Below, in pieces: positions 33,483-42,922 of a DNA stretch of 64,000 bases; position 1 is the first letter of the stretch; each line of letters starts with the position of its first letter. This stretch comes from JAMXLG01 sp963818925 (GTDB lineage Bacteria > Vulcanimicrobiota > Vulcanimicrobiia > Vulcanimicrobiales > Vulcanimicrobiaceae), in NCBI GenBank assembly GCA_963818925.1, contig CAWFTN010000001.1, forward strand, positions 558,001 to 622,000, written 5' to 3'. The notes under the pieces were generated by a model. The model did no database searches. It had not been told where the DNA came from and was given only the letters and a program-made list of their open reading frames with translations. The translations under genes and the position numbers were made by a program.

Positions 33483-33743
33483 TTAGGCTTTTGGCGAAAA
33501 TGCCGTGCACCAGCCGTTCGGGCTGATCTCGCCCTCAACGACCCGGCACGTACCACTGTCCGAGACGGACTTCCCCGGGACGAACAACGAACATTCCCCG
33601 CACTTTTGCTTGCCGTTGGGCTTGTCTTGATATTTGAATTGCGACTTTGAACCCTTCGCTTGCGCGATCGCCGTCGTCGTTGCGACCAGTCCCGCGAGGG
33701 CTGGAAGGACGACCAGGTTCCGAAGGGCATCCTTACGATTCAC
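33483..33743 (-). CDS. High-potential iron-sulfur protein (HiPIP)
   Basis: 86 residues, GTG start behind AGGAGGC. The N-terminal 30 residues are a signal peptide (NLVVLPALAGLVATTTAIAQA). The mature part has the four HiPIP Cys: CGEC, then 14 residues to a third Cys, then 12 residues to NGWC. It carries one [4Fe-4S] cluster at high potential as a periplasmic electron carrier. It sits 14 nt upstream of the polyketide synthase gene, an unusual partnership. Its paralogue at 7342 has a stop codon where this protein has Gln in FKYQDKP. Confidence 0.9.
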   Translation of the reverse strand: MNRKDALRNLVVLPALAGLVATTTAIAQAKGSKSQFKYQDKPNGKQKCGECSLFVPGKSVSDSGTCRVVEGEISPNGWCTAFSPKA

Positions 33744-33815
33744 GACTGCCTCCTAGTTGCACCGGAGCTTCGTCCACAAGACTTACGCTTGCTAGGCGCG
33801 GGAGCCTCGTCGCGC

Positions 33816-35324
33816 TCAAGATTTCGTCAGGAAAATCGCATAGCGCGGCCTTCCGTCGAATCCCTGCACGGTCGCGACCAAGCGGGCCCCGGAGGGCGGG
33901 TCATCTGACGAATGCATGATGGCCAAAGTTCCCGGCTGGAAACATGCGGCATCCATGCGCTCGTGGATCGGAACGTCGAGATCCCGCAAGTAGTACGAAA
34001 AGAGTGTCAAGGAATTCATGTCGTTGAGCCCGTGGAAGCAAATGCGCCGCGCTTGCCTTACGTGGGCGCGCACCGACAAAAAGAGATCGCGGTTCTCGTA
34101 TTGATACACGTCCGCAGCGACCGGAACGTAGTCGATGAAGTACGCCTGGCAAAACTGTGAGACCGCGAGCGCGACCAATACTCCAAACGCAGCGGCCGCG
34201 ACGCGCGCGTAACGCATCGGCTCGATCAATTTCCACGCGGTCGCGAGGCCGGTGCCGCTGAGAATTGCAGCGAGCGGTGCGCCGACCAGCGTTCGGAGAA
34301 AGTGCGGCACGCCGTCGTTGGTAATCGCTCCGCCGACCGGATAGAGAAGCATCCAGATGACGAAGAAGATGCCGGCGCCCGCTCCGTAGAGCCCGAATGC
34401 CGCAACCATTCCGATCGCTATCATCGGCAGCACCCAGAGATACAAGACGCCGTATGCCGGACCGTGTTGCGCGTTTCCGTCTCCGTGAAAAAACAACGGT
34501 CCGAGATCGAAATGCGCGAGATAGTTGTGCGCAAACCGCGCAAGCGATGCCGACGTGACGCCGTCCTTAAAAGTCGATATGTAGTAGTCCCGCCAGAAAA
34601 ACGCCGGATCGTGCGCGACGCTTACGGCGAGCGGCGCAACGACGGCGGCAAAGAGGAGCGCTCCAATTGCCACTCCGCCGAACGCGCGAATTGCGCGCCG
34701 AACGTCGATCGCTACGAGCGCGGCGGAAAGAACGACCGCATCGGGAAGCGCCGCCCGGTATGAGTAGGAGTCGATCCCGAGCAGTATACCGGCGAGCGCG
34801 AGCCGCGGCGTGCTTCGATCTTCGATTCCCGCCCGTAACGCCCACAGGCCGCCCAGCAGGAAGGGCAGCATCGTTGCGTTCTCCCAGCCGATGCGCGAGA
34901 CGGTAATTTCCCATGGCATCAACGCGGACGTCGCACCCGCCAAAAGTGATGCAAGCCGGTTTTTCGTCAGCCGATACGTCAGCCCGATCGTGCAAACGAT
35001 GGTCACGAGCCCGTAGATCACCGACGGAAACCGGTACGCTGCGGCGTTGTAACCGAAGAAGAGCGACGAGACGTACTCGCCGATCCCCGTGAGCGGCAAA
35101 TAGAAGATGCGGTAGTCGAAGAACGGACGAAGCGGTGCCCGGTGCTGCAGCTCGTCGAGCACACCGACGAGCCCCGCCATTTCATCGGGATGGAGAGCAG
35201 GCGGCATCGACCCGAGGCGCCAGGCGCGTAAAGCGAAACCTATCGCAAGCAGTACTGCTATAGAGAGCGTCCAAACATCGATGGAGACACGTCGACTCCA
35301 GGGGCTCTGAAGATTTTTTGACAC
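33816..35324 (-). CDS. GT-C-type membrane glycosyltransferase (ArnT/PMT-like)
   Basis: 502 residues with about eleven hydrophobic segments. The first periplasmic loop has the acidic motif PPALHPDEMAG, matching the catalytic D/E motif of polyprenol-phosphate-dependent glycosyltransferases (GT39/GT83-like), and PWEITVSRIGWENATMLPFL follows the usual order. A C-terminal soluble part of about 100 residues faces the periplasm. It would move a sugar from a lipid-linked donor to protein or lipid outside the membrane. It may be the first gene of the HiPIP-polyketide unit, 72 nt upstream of it. Confidence 0.8.
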   Translation of the reverse strand: MSKNLQSPWSRRVSIDVWTLSIAVLLAIGFALRAWRLGSMPPALHPDEMAGLVGVLDELQHRAPLRPFFDYRIFYLPLTGIGEYVSSLFFGYNAAAYRFPSVIYGLVTIVCTIGLTYRLTKNRLASLLAGATSALMPWEITVSRIGWENATMLPFLLGGLWALRAGIEDRSTPRLALAGILLGIDSYSYRAALPDAVVLSAALVAIDVRRAIRAFGGVAIGALLFAAVVAPLAVSVAHDPAFFWRDYYISTFKDGVTSASLARFAHNYLAHFDLGPLFFHGDGNAQHGPAYGVLYLWVLPMIAIGMVAAFGLYGAGAGIFFVIWMLLYPVGGAITNDGVPHFLRTLVGAPLAAILSGTGLATAWKLIEPMRYARVAAAAFGVLVALAVSQFCQAYFIDYVPVAADVYQYENRDLFLSVRAHVRQARRICFHGLNDMNSLTLFSYYLRDLDVPIHERMDAACFQPGTLAIMHSSDDPPSGARLVATVQGFDGRPRYAIFLTKS

Positions 35325-35344
35325 CAGCTGCCCTATAGTAGAGT
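35318..35344 (+). promoter_or_regulatory. Possible sigma70-type promoter before the first Asp-box gene
   Basis: TTGACA at 35318 and TAGAGT at 35339 are separated by 15 nt, shorter than the ideal 17. The site lies in the gap between divergent genes. Confidence 0.25.
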
Positions 35345-35398
35345 GGATTTGCTACCGGGTTTGTGCACGCAGCGCCAACCCATATCGGAGGAGCATCG

Positions 35399-38300
35399 TT
35401 GATTCCTTTTCTCTTTGCGGTGGCGTTAGCCGTCGCACCGTCACCTTCTGCGTCGCCGTCGGCTTCGCCATCGCCGACCCCGACCGCGAAGCCGGTGTAT
35501 CAAGACATGCATTGGCGCGAAATCGGACCCGCATTACCGGGCGGACGCACCGCGAACGTCGTGGGCAGCGCGAAGGATCCGAACCTGTATTATGTCGGTG
35601 CGGCGGGCGGCGGCGTTTGGAAAACGACCGACGCCGGCGTTACGTGGCACCCGGTGTTCGACAAACAACCGGTCGCATCGATCGGCGACGTCGCCATCGA
35701 TCCGAACAACGACCAGACGGTCTGGGTAGCAACGGGGGAAGGTAATCCGCGCAACGACGTCATTCCGGGAGCGGGCATCTACAAGTCGACGGACGGCGGA
35801 AAAACGTGGAAATTAATGGGACTCGAGAAGACGCGCTCGATCACGCGCGTGTTGATAGATCCCAAAAACTCGAACCACGTCATCGTTGCGGCGCTCGGCG
35901 ACGTCTTCGCACCGAGTGAGGATCGCGGCGTCTTCGTTACCGACGACGGCGGAAAGACGTGGACGAAGACGCTCTACGTGAGCAATCGTAGCGGCGCTTC
36001 GGACCTGGCGATGAATGCAAAGGACCCGAACGTCATCTTCGCCGGTATGTGGCATTTCGAACGCAAACCGTGGACGACGGTCAGCGGCGGTGAAGACGAT
36101 GGCCTTTATAAGTCGACCGACGGCGGCAAGACCTGGACGCGCTTGTCCGGTCACGGTCTGCCCGATGGAACGACCGGACGCATCGGCCTTGCAATTGCGC
36201 CGAGCGATCCGAATCGCGTCTATGCGCTCATCGAATCGAGTAAAGGCATTCTCTGGCGTTCCGATGACGGCGGCACGAATTGGACGATGGTCAGCAACGA
36301 GACGATGGTCGACCAGCGTCCGTTCTACTTCTCGCACATCACCGTCGATCCGAGCGATCCCAATCACGTTTTCGGTGTCTCGATGCTCGTCGTCGCCTCG
36401 CACGACGGCGGCAAGACGTGGCGTCCCGTCTTTAGTCTTCCGCATGGCGACGTGCACGATCTCTGGATTGCTCCGAACGATCCCAAACGCATGGCCGTCG
36501 CGCAAGACGGCGGCGTGACGCAGTCGCTCAACGGCGGCATGACTTGGTACTTCTCGCGCAATCTTCCGGTCGGCGAAGTCTATCACGTCGGCGTCGGCAT
36601 GACGGGCAATCCGTATTGGGTCTGCGGCGGCTGGCAAGATAATAACGCGTGGTGCGGTCCGTCGCAGTCGACCGACCCGTCCGGCGTGCTGAACAAGGAT
36701 TGGATCAATGTCAACGGCGGCGACGGCGAGTGGGCCGTTCCCGATCCGCTCAACACGAACATCATGTGGTCGGACGCGCAAGGCGCATCGATCCAGGTGT
36801 ACAACAAGGCGACGCGCGATTCTCTGGGAGCGCAGCCGTATGTCGCGCTGACCGGTCAACAATTCGATCTGCGCCAAGCAAAGTATCGCTTCAATTGGGA
36901 TTCGCCGATTGCGTTTGCGCCGTGGGACGGCCACATCGCATGGGTCGGCGGTAACGTCATCTTCCAAAGCGTGGATCGCGGGCGTCACTGGGCTGTCATC
37001 AGCCCTGACCTTACGCTCAACGAAAAGAATCATCAATCACCGCCGGGCGGTCCGATCACGCACGATGTTTCAAGTGCGGAGAACTACAACACGATCCTGG
37101 ACATCGAAGGATCCCCGCTTCATAAAGGCGAGATTTGGGCCGGCACCGACGACGGTCAAGTTCAATACACCCTCGACGGCGGAAAACAGTGGCACAACGT
37201 TTCGCCGAAGATGGTGCCGGATCACGGCGCCGTCGAGACGGTTGCGCCATCGATGATTCACGACGGTACGGTCTACGTCAGCATCGATCGTCATTTGATG
37301 GGCGACTACAAGCCGTATCTGCTCGTCTCTACCAACTTCGGAAAAACGTGGACCGATCTCGGAACGCACATGCCGAGCGATGCGTGGTACGCGCGTTCGG
37401 TCCGCCAAGACATGCACAATCCGAACATCGTCTTCGCCGGAACCGAGACCGGCTTCTACATCTCGTGCGACAACGGCGGCACGTGGCATGACTTCAAGAA
37501 CAACATGCCGACCGTTGCCGTTCGCGACATCCGCTATCAGCCGCAATGGGACGACATGGTGGTGGCGACGCACGGACGCGCGCTCTACGTCATGGACGAC
37601 TTGCGTCCGCTGCAATTGACGGGATGCTCGAAGCCGGAGCAGGCGTTCGTCGTCTCACCGCGCACCGCGTATCTCTACAATCTGCACGGTGATGACGAGG
37701 GCATTTACACGGATTACGCAGGCGAGAATCCGGCCTACGGCGCGACGTTCTATTATTATCAGCCGAAGCCCGGAGTTAAGCCGCCGACACTGCAGATTCT
37801 CGACGACCGAAATCGTGTGATTCGCACGATTCAGGGCATGAAGGAAGCACCGCTCTTCGGACCTCCTCCGGCTCCCGATGCAAAGCCGCAGCCGGCGATT
37901 CCGAATGATGCCGGGTTGCAAACGTATACCTGGAACTTCGGCACCGACGGCCCCGTGAAGTGGAACGGCGCCGGCAAATTCTTCAAAGGGCCGCAAATCG
38001 GTGCGATCGTTCCACCCGGAAAGTACGGCTATCGGATGACGGTCGACGGAAAGACGTTCACCGGACACTTCGTCGTCAAACCCGACCCCGACACGAAGTT
38101 CACGCAAGCCGAACTCGTCCAGTCGTACGACTACTCGATGCACGTGAATGCAAAGTTCTCGTCGCTCGACGTCGGGCTCAATTCGCTCGACGACGTGAAA
38201 ACGGCGCTCGAAAAAGCGAAGACCGCGGCGCAGGGCAAGAGCGACACTGCATCCGTTTCCGCGATCGACACGGCATTGCAGAATCGCCAAAGTCTGCAAG

Positions 38301-38557
38301 ATCAACTCACCGCAAACTACCAGGGTTTTGAAGACTTCATTCAGCGCCCCGGTAAGATCCGTGAAGATCTATCGCAGATCGCCGGCACCGGCATCGTCAC
38401 GCCGGCTGCAACCGACGTAGAGAATCGCACCGACGCAGAGTTCGCGCAGGACGCAAAAGCGTTCAATGAATACATCCGAACGCTTCCCGCACTCAACGCG
38501 AAACTCAAAGCTGCCGGATACGGTGACGTTCCCGTGCCGAAACCAATGACACCGTAA
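35399..38557 (+). CDS. Exported Asp-box (sortilin/VPS10-like) beta-propeller protein
   Basis: 1052 residues from TTG 35399, which lies 7 nt after GGAGGA; the frame extends upstream to 35363 without a ribosome site. The signal peptide IPFLFAVALAVAPS is followed by a Ser/Pro-rich linker. Residues 40-760 contain eleven Asp-box motifs of the form S/T-x-D-x-G-x-x-W (KTTDAGVTW, KSTDGGKTW, RSDDGGTNW, YTLDGGKQW, ISCDNGGTW), indicating one or two seven- to ten-bladed propellers. Then comes an Ig-like strand domain (PPGKYGYRMTVDGKTFTGHF) and a helical tail. Such proteins were once annotated as glycosyl hydrolases; catalytic function is unproven. A lipoprotein paralogue follows at 38840. Confidence 0.85.
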   Translation: MIPFLFAVALAVAPSPSASPSASPSPTPTAKPVYQDMHWREIGPALPGGRTANVVGSAKDPNLYYVGAAGGGVWKTTDAGVTWHPVFDKQPVASIGDVAIDPNNDQTVWVATGEGNPRNDVIPGAGIYKSTDGGKTWKLMGLEKTRSITRVLIDPKNSNHVIVAALGDVFAPSEDRGVFVTDDGGKTWTKTLYVSNRSGASDLAMNAKDPNVIFAGMWHFERKPWTTVSGGEDDGLYKSTDGGKTWTRLSGHGLPDGTTGRIGLAIAPSDPNRVYALIESSKGILWRSDDGGTNWTMVSNETMVDQRPFYFSHITVDPSDPNHVFGVSMLVVASHDGGKTWRPVFSLPHGDVHDLWIAPNDPKRMAVAQDGGVTQSLNGGMTWYFSRNLPVGEVYHVGVGMTGNPYWVCGGWQDNNAWCGPSQSTDPSGVLNKDWINVNGGDGEWAVPDPLNTNIMWSDAQGASIQVYNKATRDSLGAQPYVALTGQQFDLRQAKYRFNWDSPIAFAPWDGHIAWVGGNVIFQSVDRGRHWAVISPDLTLNEKNHQSPPGGPITHDVSSAENYNTILDIEGSPLHKGEIWAGTDDGQVQYTLDGGKQWHNVSPKMVPDHGAVETVAPSMIHDGTVYVSIDRHLMGDYKPYLLVSTNFGKTWTDLGTHMPSDAWYARSVRQDMHNPNIVFAGTETGFYISCDNGGTWHDFKNNMPTVAVRDIRYQPQWDDMVVATHGRALYVMDDLRPLQLTGCSKPEQAFVVSPRTAYLYNLHGDDEGIYTDYAGENPAYGATFYYYQPKPGVKPPTLQILDDRNRVIRTIQGMKEAPLFGPPPAPDAKPQPAIPNDAGLQTYTWNFGTDGPVKWNGAGKFFKGPQIGAIVPPGKYGYRMTVDGKTFTGHFVVKPDPDTKFTQAELVQSYDYSMHVNAKFSSLDVGLNSLDDVKTALEKAKTAAQGKSDTASVSAIDTALQNRQSLQDQLTANYQGFEDFIQRPGKIREDLSQIAGTGIVTPAATDVENRTDAEFAQDAKAFNEYIRTLPALNAKLKAAGYGDVPVPKPMTP

Positions 38558-38573
38558 TACCAGGGTGTCATCC

Positions 38574-38604
38574 GTGAGCGAAGGCGCAACGCGCCTTCGC
38601 TCAC
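38574..38604. terminator. Strong hairpin between the Asp-box gene and the small proline-rich gene
   Basis: A perfect 14-bp stem, GTGAGCGAAGGCGC with GCGCCTTCGCTCAC, has a 3-nt loop and lies between the convergent stops. No T-run follows on the plus strand, so termination would be weak or Rho-assisted. Confidence 0.5.
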
Positions 38605-38616
38605 GACGAAAAAACG

Positions 38617-38781
38617 TTATGCGCCGGGGCCGGGGAAGACCGGATCGCCGGACTCCATCGGATTCGTGATGGGATCGATCGGTTCGTTTTCAGGAATCGT
38701 CGGTTCGCCGGGTGCGGGATTGGGCGGATTCGGAGAAACGGGGCCCGGATCGGGGCGCGGCATTTCCAACAGAATATTCAT
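38617..38781 (-). CDS. 54-residue proline-rich peptide
   Basis: An ATG-to-TAA frame on the minus strand, antisense to no other gene. The peptide starts MNILLEMPRPDPGPVSPNPP and continues with Pro, Glu and Asp to the C-terminal PGPGA. No ribosome site is evident and no family is recognised. The composition (about one third proline, no Cys) is unlike random sequence at this GC content, yet short GC-rich DNA can mimic it. Confidence 0.4.
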   Translation of the reverse strand: MNILLEMPRPDPGPVSPNPPNPAPGEPTIPENEPIDPITNPMESGDPVFPGPGA

Positions 38782-38839
38782 AGCGGCAATAGCGTACCCG
38801 CTAACGAAACGCGCTTACCAAGTTGATGGAGGACGTTGA

Positions 38840-41800
38840 TTGAACGCTCGCTGGATCGTCGTAGCCGTGTGTATTTCTCTCGCCGCCTGTACGGCGCAAC
38901 GTCCGGGAGCGACGCCGTCGCCGCAAGCAACGCAGAGCGCACCGCCTCAGGCCGCATTCGCGCCGGTCGTCAATGCGAGCGCGACGATCGCACCGAAAGA
39001 CTTCGGCGCGCTTGCGTGGCGCGAAGTCGGTCCCGCCGTCATGGGGGGACGCCTCGACGCCGTGGCGAGCATTCCCGGCGATCCGGCGACGATTTATCTC
39101 GGGCATTCATCCGGTGGACTCTACAAATCGACCGACGCCGGAACGACGTTCACATCGATTTTCGATCAAGGACGTTCCTCATCGATCGGTGCGGTCGCCG
39201 TCGCTCCATCCGATTCGAAGACACTCTACGTAGGGACGGGCGAAGGGTTTCCGCGCAACACCGCAGCGATCGGCGACGGCGTCTACGTTTCGCATGACAC
39301 AGGCGCGACATGGCATCAGATGGGATTGCAGAACACGCAGCATATCGCGCGTATTGCAATCGATCCGCAGGATCCCAATACGGCATTGGTCGCCGCAATG
39401 GGACCGGAGTTTTCGTCCGGCGGTGATCGCGGCATCTATCGAACGGCCGATGGCGGTAAAACGTGGACGCGCACGCTCTACGCGAACCCGACGACCGGCG
39501 GTGCCGACGTCATCTTCGATCCAACCAACCCGTCCGTGGTGTTTGCCGGGACGTTCGATTATTTGCGCCAGCCGTGGACGTTTCGCGGCGGTGGTCCCGG
39601 CAGCGGATTGTGGAAATCAACCGACGGCGGCCGCTCGTGGAAACGATTGACCGACCCGAATCTGCACAACGGCCTACCCGGCAGCATCATCAACCGCGTC
39701 GGTGTTTCGCTTTCCGCACATCATCCGAACGTCGTGTACGCGATCGTGCCGACGGCGAAGAGCACGCTGTACCGTTCCGACGACGGCGGAAGTTCATGGA
39801 AGCTCGTCAACGCGGACAAAGATCTCGTCTTTCGGCCGTTTTATTTCTCGCAGGTGCGCGTCAATCCGGATAATCCGAACGACGTCTGGATCGTGTCCGG
39901 CGAATTGAAGCGTTCGAAGGACGGCGGCAAAACGTTCAAGTCGGTCAACGCCGGCGGCGACAATCACGATCTGTGGATCGACCCGACGAATTCGAAGCGT
40001 GTGCTGCTTGGCAGCGATCAAGGCTTCAACGTGTCGGTAGACGACGGTAAGACGTGGGACTACATCAATACCGTTCCGTTCGGCCAAGTGTACCGCGTCG
40101 GCTTCGACCGTCAGGTACCGTACCACATCATGGGCGGTTTCCAGGACAACGAAGTCTGGTGGGGACCGAACAGCGCGTGGAACGGCGCGGGCGTTGGTAA
40201 CGGCGCATGGCGGAACATCGTCGAATGGGGCGACGGGCAATATGCGAAGCCCGACCTCGCGAACCCGAACGTAATCTACGCAAACAGCCACTTCGGCGAT
40301 ATCACGCTACGCAACTTGACGACGGGAGAAGCACGACTGATCGGACCGCAGCCGCTGATCACGTTCGGAACGGGAGCCGGCGCATGGCGGTATCGCTTCA
40401 ACTGGACCGCTCCGCTGCTCGTCTCGCAAGTTTCACCCGGCACGGTCTATTTCGGCGGCAACGTGCTGTTCCGCACGCGCAATGCGGGACAGAGCTGGGA
40501 CACCATCAGCAATGACTTGTCGCAATCGTGCCCAGCGTCGTATCTCGGCCGCAGCGGCGGACCGATCTCGCACGATAATACAAATGCCGAGGCCTATTGC
40601 ACGATCTATGCATTAGCGGAAAACTCGACGACCCTGTGGGCCGGCACCGACAACGGGCACGTCGACTACACGACCGACAACGGCGCAACGTGGCACGACG
40701 TCAGCAGCGCGTTCCCGGGGCTTCCGACGCAATCGTGGGTGCAATCGATCGAAACATCGCAAAACGATTCGAACGTGGTCTATATCACCTTCGATCGCCA
40801 TCGCTTCGGCGATACGAAACCGTACGTCTACGTCACGCATGACGGCGGAAGAACGTGGACGTCGATCGTCAACGGCTTGCCGCTTTGGGCGTACGCCGTT
40901 CGTCAGGACCCGAGGCAGCCCAATCTGCTCTTCGCCGCCTGCGAAGACGGCATCTACGCATCGTTTGACGCAGGCGGACATTGGAGCGACCTGCATCTGA
41001 ACCTCGTTCATCTTCCGGTGTACGATTTGCAGATTCAACCGGACTTCAATGACCTTATCGCGGGCACGCACGGCCGCGGCTTTGCGATTCTCGACGACAT
41101 CGCGCCGCTCGAAAGCCTAGCGCGCGCCACGCAATCGCAAGTGGCCCTCTTCCCGCCTCCCGTGGCGTGGCGCTACACTGCGCGACCCTTCCGCTACGTC
41201 GGCCGCGGGGAATTCATATCAGACAACAAACCGTACGCGACGGTCATCTCGTACTATCTAAAGCCGACGCCGAAGCCCAAGACGAAATCGAAGAAAAAGA
41301 CGCCGAAAGAAAAGATCGAGCTAAACATCCTCGAGGGCACCCGCATCATCAAACACCTCGACGCGACTGCGGGCGACGGCGTAAACCGCGTAACCTGGGA
41401 CCTAACGACCGACACGAGCGCCGGCAAAAACGCGAAACAAGATAAGCGTCCGTTCTACGTCTTTTATCCGCTCGACGTCGAAGGTCCCGAAGTCTTACCC
41501 GGCCAGTACACCGTACAGCTCAAAGCACGCGGGCAAACGCTGACGGTGCCCGTAACGGTGAAGATGGATCCGGCCGTCACCGCGTCGCTCGCCGATTTAC
41601 ACGCGCAGTACGACACGATTACGAAACTCGCCGACATGCAAGAACGCGGTGAGACGTGGATCGCTCAGATCGACGACGACAAGAAACGCCTCACCAAACG
41701 CAATCCAAAACTCGTCGCGCAACTCACTGTTGAAGAAGACAAACTGCGCAACGGAAACGGCAGCCAAAACTCCGGCTATCAAGAACCCGCGCAAGTCGTC

Positions 41801-41953
41801 GATCAAATTGCATACCTGCGTCACATCATGGCCGCATCATTTACCGGCCCGACGCAAGCCCAAGCCGACGCGATGAACACCTACGCCAGACAACTCGACA
41901 ACATCGGCCACGACCTTCGACCCCTGCTCGACAAGGCAAAAAACAAACACTAG
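38840..41953 (+). CDS. Lipoprotein Asp-box (sortilin/VPS10-like) beta-propeller protein, paralogue of the 35399 gene
   Basis: 1037 residues from a TTG 6 nt after GGAGGA. The signal peptide ends in the lipobox SLAAC, so the protein should be lipid-anchored. The body has eleven Asp-box motifs (KSTDAGTTF, RTADGGKTW, KSTDGGRSW, RSDDGGSSW, VTHDGGRTW) in the same order and spacing as the neighbour. After the propeller come an Ig-like domain (LPGQYTVQLKARGQTLTVPV), a Lys-rich patch (KPKTKSKKKTPKEK), and a coiled-coil-like tail. The two genes are a tandem duplication that diverged in anchoring: one secreted, one lipid-attached. Substrate or ligand is unknown. Confidence 0.87.
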   Translation: MNARWIVVAVCISLAACTAQRPGATPSPQATQSAPPQAAFAPVVNASATIAPKDFGALAWREVGPAVMGGRLDAVASIPGDPATIYLGHSSGGLYKSTDAGTTFTSIFDQGRSSSIGAVAVAPSDSKTLYVGTGEGFPRNTAAIGDGVYVSHDTGATWHQMGLQNTQHIARIAIDPQDPNTALVAAMGPEFSSGGDRGIYRTADGGKTWTRTLYANPTTGGADVIFDPTNPSVVFAGTFDYLRQPWTFRGGGPGSGLWKSTDGGRSWKRLTDPNLHNGLPGSIINRVGVSLSAHHPNVVYAIVPTAKSTLYRSDDGGSSWKLVNADKDLVFRPFYFSQVRVNPDNPNDVWIVSGELKRSKDGGKTFKSVNAGGDNHDLWIDPTNSKRVLLGSDQGFNVSVDDGKTWDYINTVPFGQVYRVGFDRQVPYHIMGGFQDNEVWWGPNSAWNGAGVGNGAWRNIVEWGDGQYAKPDLANPNVIYANSHFGDITLRNLTTGEARLIGPQPLITFGTGAGAWRYRFNWTAPLLVSQVSPGTVYFGGNVLFRTRNAGQSWDTISNDLSQSCPASYLGRSGGPISHDNTNAEAYCTIYALAENSTTLWAGTDNGHVDYTTDNGATWHDVSSAFPGLPTQSWVQSIETSQNDSNVVYITFDRHRFGDTKPYVYVTHDGGRTWTSIVNGLPLWAYAVRQDPRQPNLLFAACEDGIYASFDAGGHWSDLHLNLVHLPVYDLQIQPDFNDLIAGTHGRGFAILDDIAPLESLARATQSQVALFPPPVAWRYTARPFRYVGRGEFISDNKPYATVISYYLKPTPKPKTKSKKKTPKEKIELNILEGTRIIKHLDATAGDGVNRVTWDLTTDTSAGKNAKQDKRPFYVFYPLDVEGPEVLPGQYTVQLKARGQTLTVPVTVKMDPAVTASLADLHAQYDTITKLADMQERGETWIAQIDDDKKRLTKRNPKLVAQLTVEEDKLRNGNGSQNSGYQEPAQVVDQIAYLRHIMAASFTGPTQAQADAMNTYARQLDNIGHDLRPLLDKAKNKH

Positions 41954-41965
41954 GCCACCGTTACG

Positions 41966-42005
41966 GTCCTTTGAGTCCGCTACGCTGCGCTCAGGATGAC
42001 ACTGT
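41966..42005. repeat. Isolated half-unit of the GTGTCAT-type repeat
   Basis: TCCTTTGAGTCCGCTACGCT followed by GCGCTCAGGATGACACTGTG matches one arm of the array at 31097-31870. It lies between convergent genes. Confidence 0.75.
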
Positions 42006-42010
42006 GGGAG

Positions 42011-42922
42011 CTATGGTGCTTCTGCTGAGAATGAGCGTACCTCGAGATACCCGTCGATGACGCGTGTTTCGAATGTCGGTTGGTTTGACGTCGCCGGTCC
42101 GTCGAGCACGCGTCCGTCGTTGAGCGCAAAGCGTGAGCCGTGCCACGGACATGTGATGCTGCAATCGTCGACGGTGCCTTTGTGGAGCGGGCCGCCGAGA
42201 TGCGCGCACGAATCGAGCAGCGCGTAGGTCTTGCCGGCATGGCGTACGAGAACGATATCGCGTTCTTTGAGTTTCGCGCGATGCGGTTTGCCGTCCATGA
42301 GCTCGTCCATCGGCAGCAGGCGAATCCACTCGGTCGGGAGATCCTCCGCCGCGGCGTGGTTGACGCCTTGGTTTTCCGCAAAAACGAGGTGTCCGCCGAG
42401 TCCGGCGCCGATCGTTGCAAATGCATAGCCTGCAAGGGATGCAATGATGCCTGCGCGGCGATTGCGTTTGCGTAGGAAGTACGATGCCGTGAAGAATGAG
42501 AGCGCAATGGTGTTCGAGGTTGCATGGACGACGCCGATGCGCGCAGGACGGCCGTACGTTTCGCTCCAGTCTGCGAGGCCCGTCAATGCGGCGCCGACTG
42601 CGCCGATGATGCCGGTGCCGACGCAGATGTCCGCCGCGCGTGCGCTATCGACGCGTCGATCGATGCTATAGATTGCATCGAAAATACACGCCATCGTCCA
42701 CGCGCCGATAGGAACATCGGTCAGGACCGGGTGGAGCGGGTGTCCGACCCAGACGCCGTGCAGAAAGTTCTTCAGCGAGCGCGGGCTGCTGAACGCGCGT
42801 TTGATCGCGGGTTGAACGGCGCTCGCAAGCTCCTGGAGAACCTGTTGGTCTTGCGTTGAACGAACGATGCCGTCGAAGAACGGATTGTTGCCAAACGATG
42901 GCGCGGGTTGCTGATCCGCCAT
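42011..42922 (-). CDS. DUF2231 membrane protein fused to a Rieske [2Fe-2S] domain
   Basis: 303 residues from ATG 42922; upstream codons to 43087 are Arg-rich and not family-like. Residues 1-190 contain the DUF2231 domain (WVGHPLHPVLTDVPIGAWT and three to four membrane segments). Residues 200-303 are a Rieske ferredoxin-type domain with CAHLGG and CPWHGSRF, supplying the two Cys and two His ligands of the cluster. It would be a membrane-associated electron carrier with its cluster on one face. The start lies inside the upstream MFS frame, with a 151-nt overlap. Confidence 0.87.
   Translation of the reverse strand: MADQQPAPSFGNNPFFDGIVRSTQDQQVLQELASAVQPAIKRAFSSPRSLKNFLHGVWVGHPLHPVLTDVPIGAWTMACIFDAIYSIDRRVDSARAADICVGTGIIGAVGAALTGLADWSETYGRPARIGVVHATSNTIALSFFTASYFLRKRNRRAGIIASLAGYAFATIGAGLGGHLVFAENQGVNHAAAEDLPTEWIRLLPMDELMDGKPHRAKLKERDIVLVRHAGKTYALLDSCAHLGGPLHKGTVDDCSITCPWHGSRFALNDGRVLDGPATSNQPTFETRVIDGYLEVRSFSAEAP

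Noticed and set aside
35813..37036. 407-codon minus-strand frame opposite the first Asp-box gene
   Set aside because: Shadow of the repeated Asp-box codons; Arg/His/Val-rich without domain pattern.
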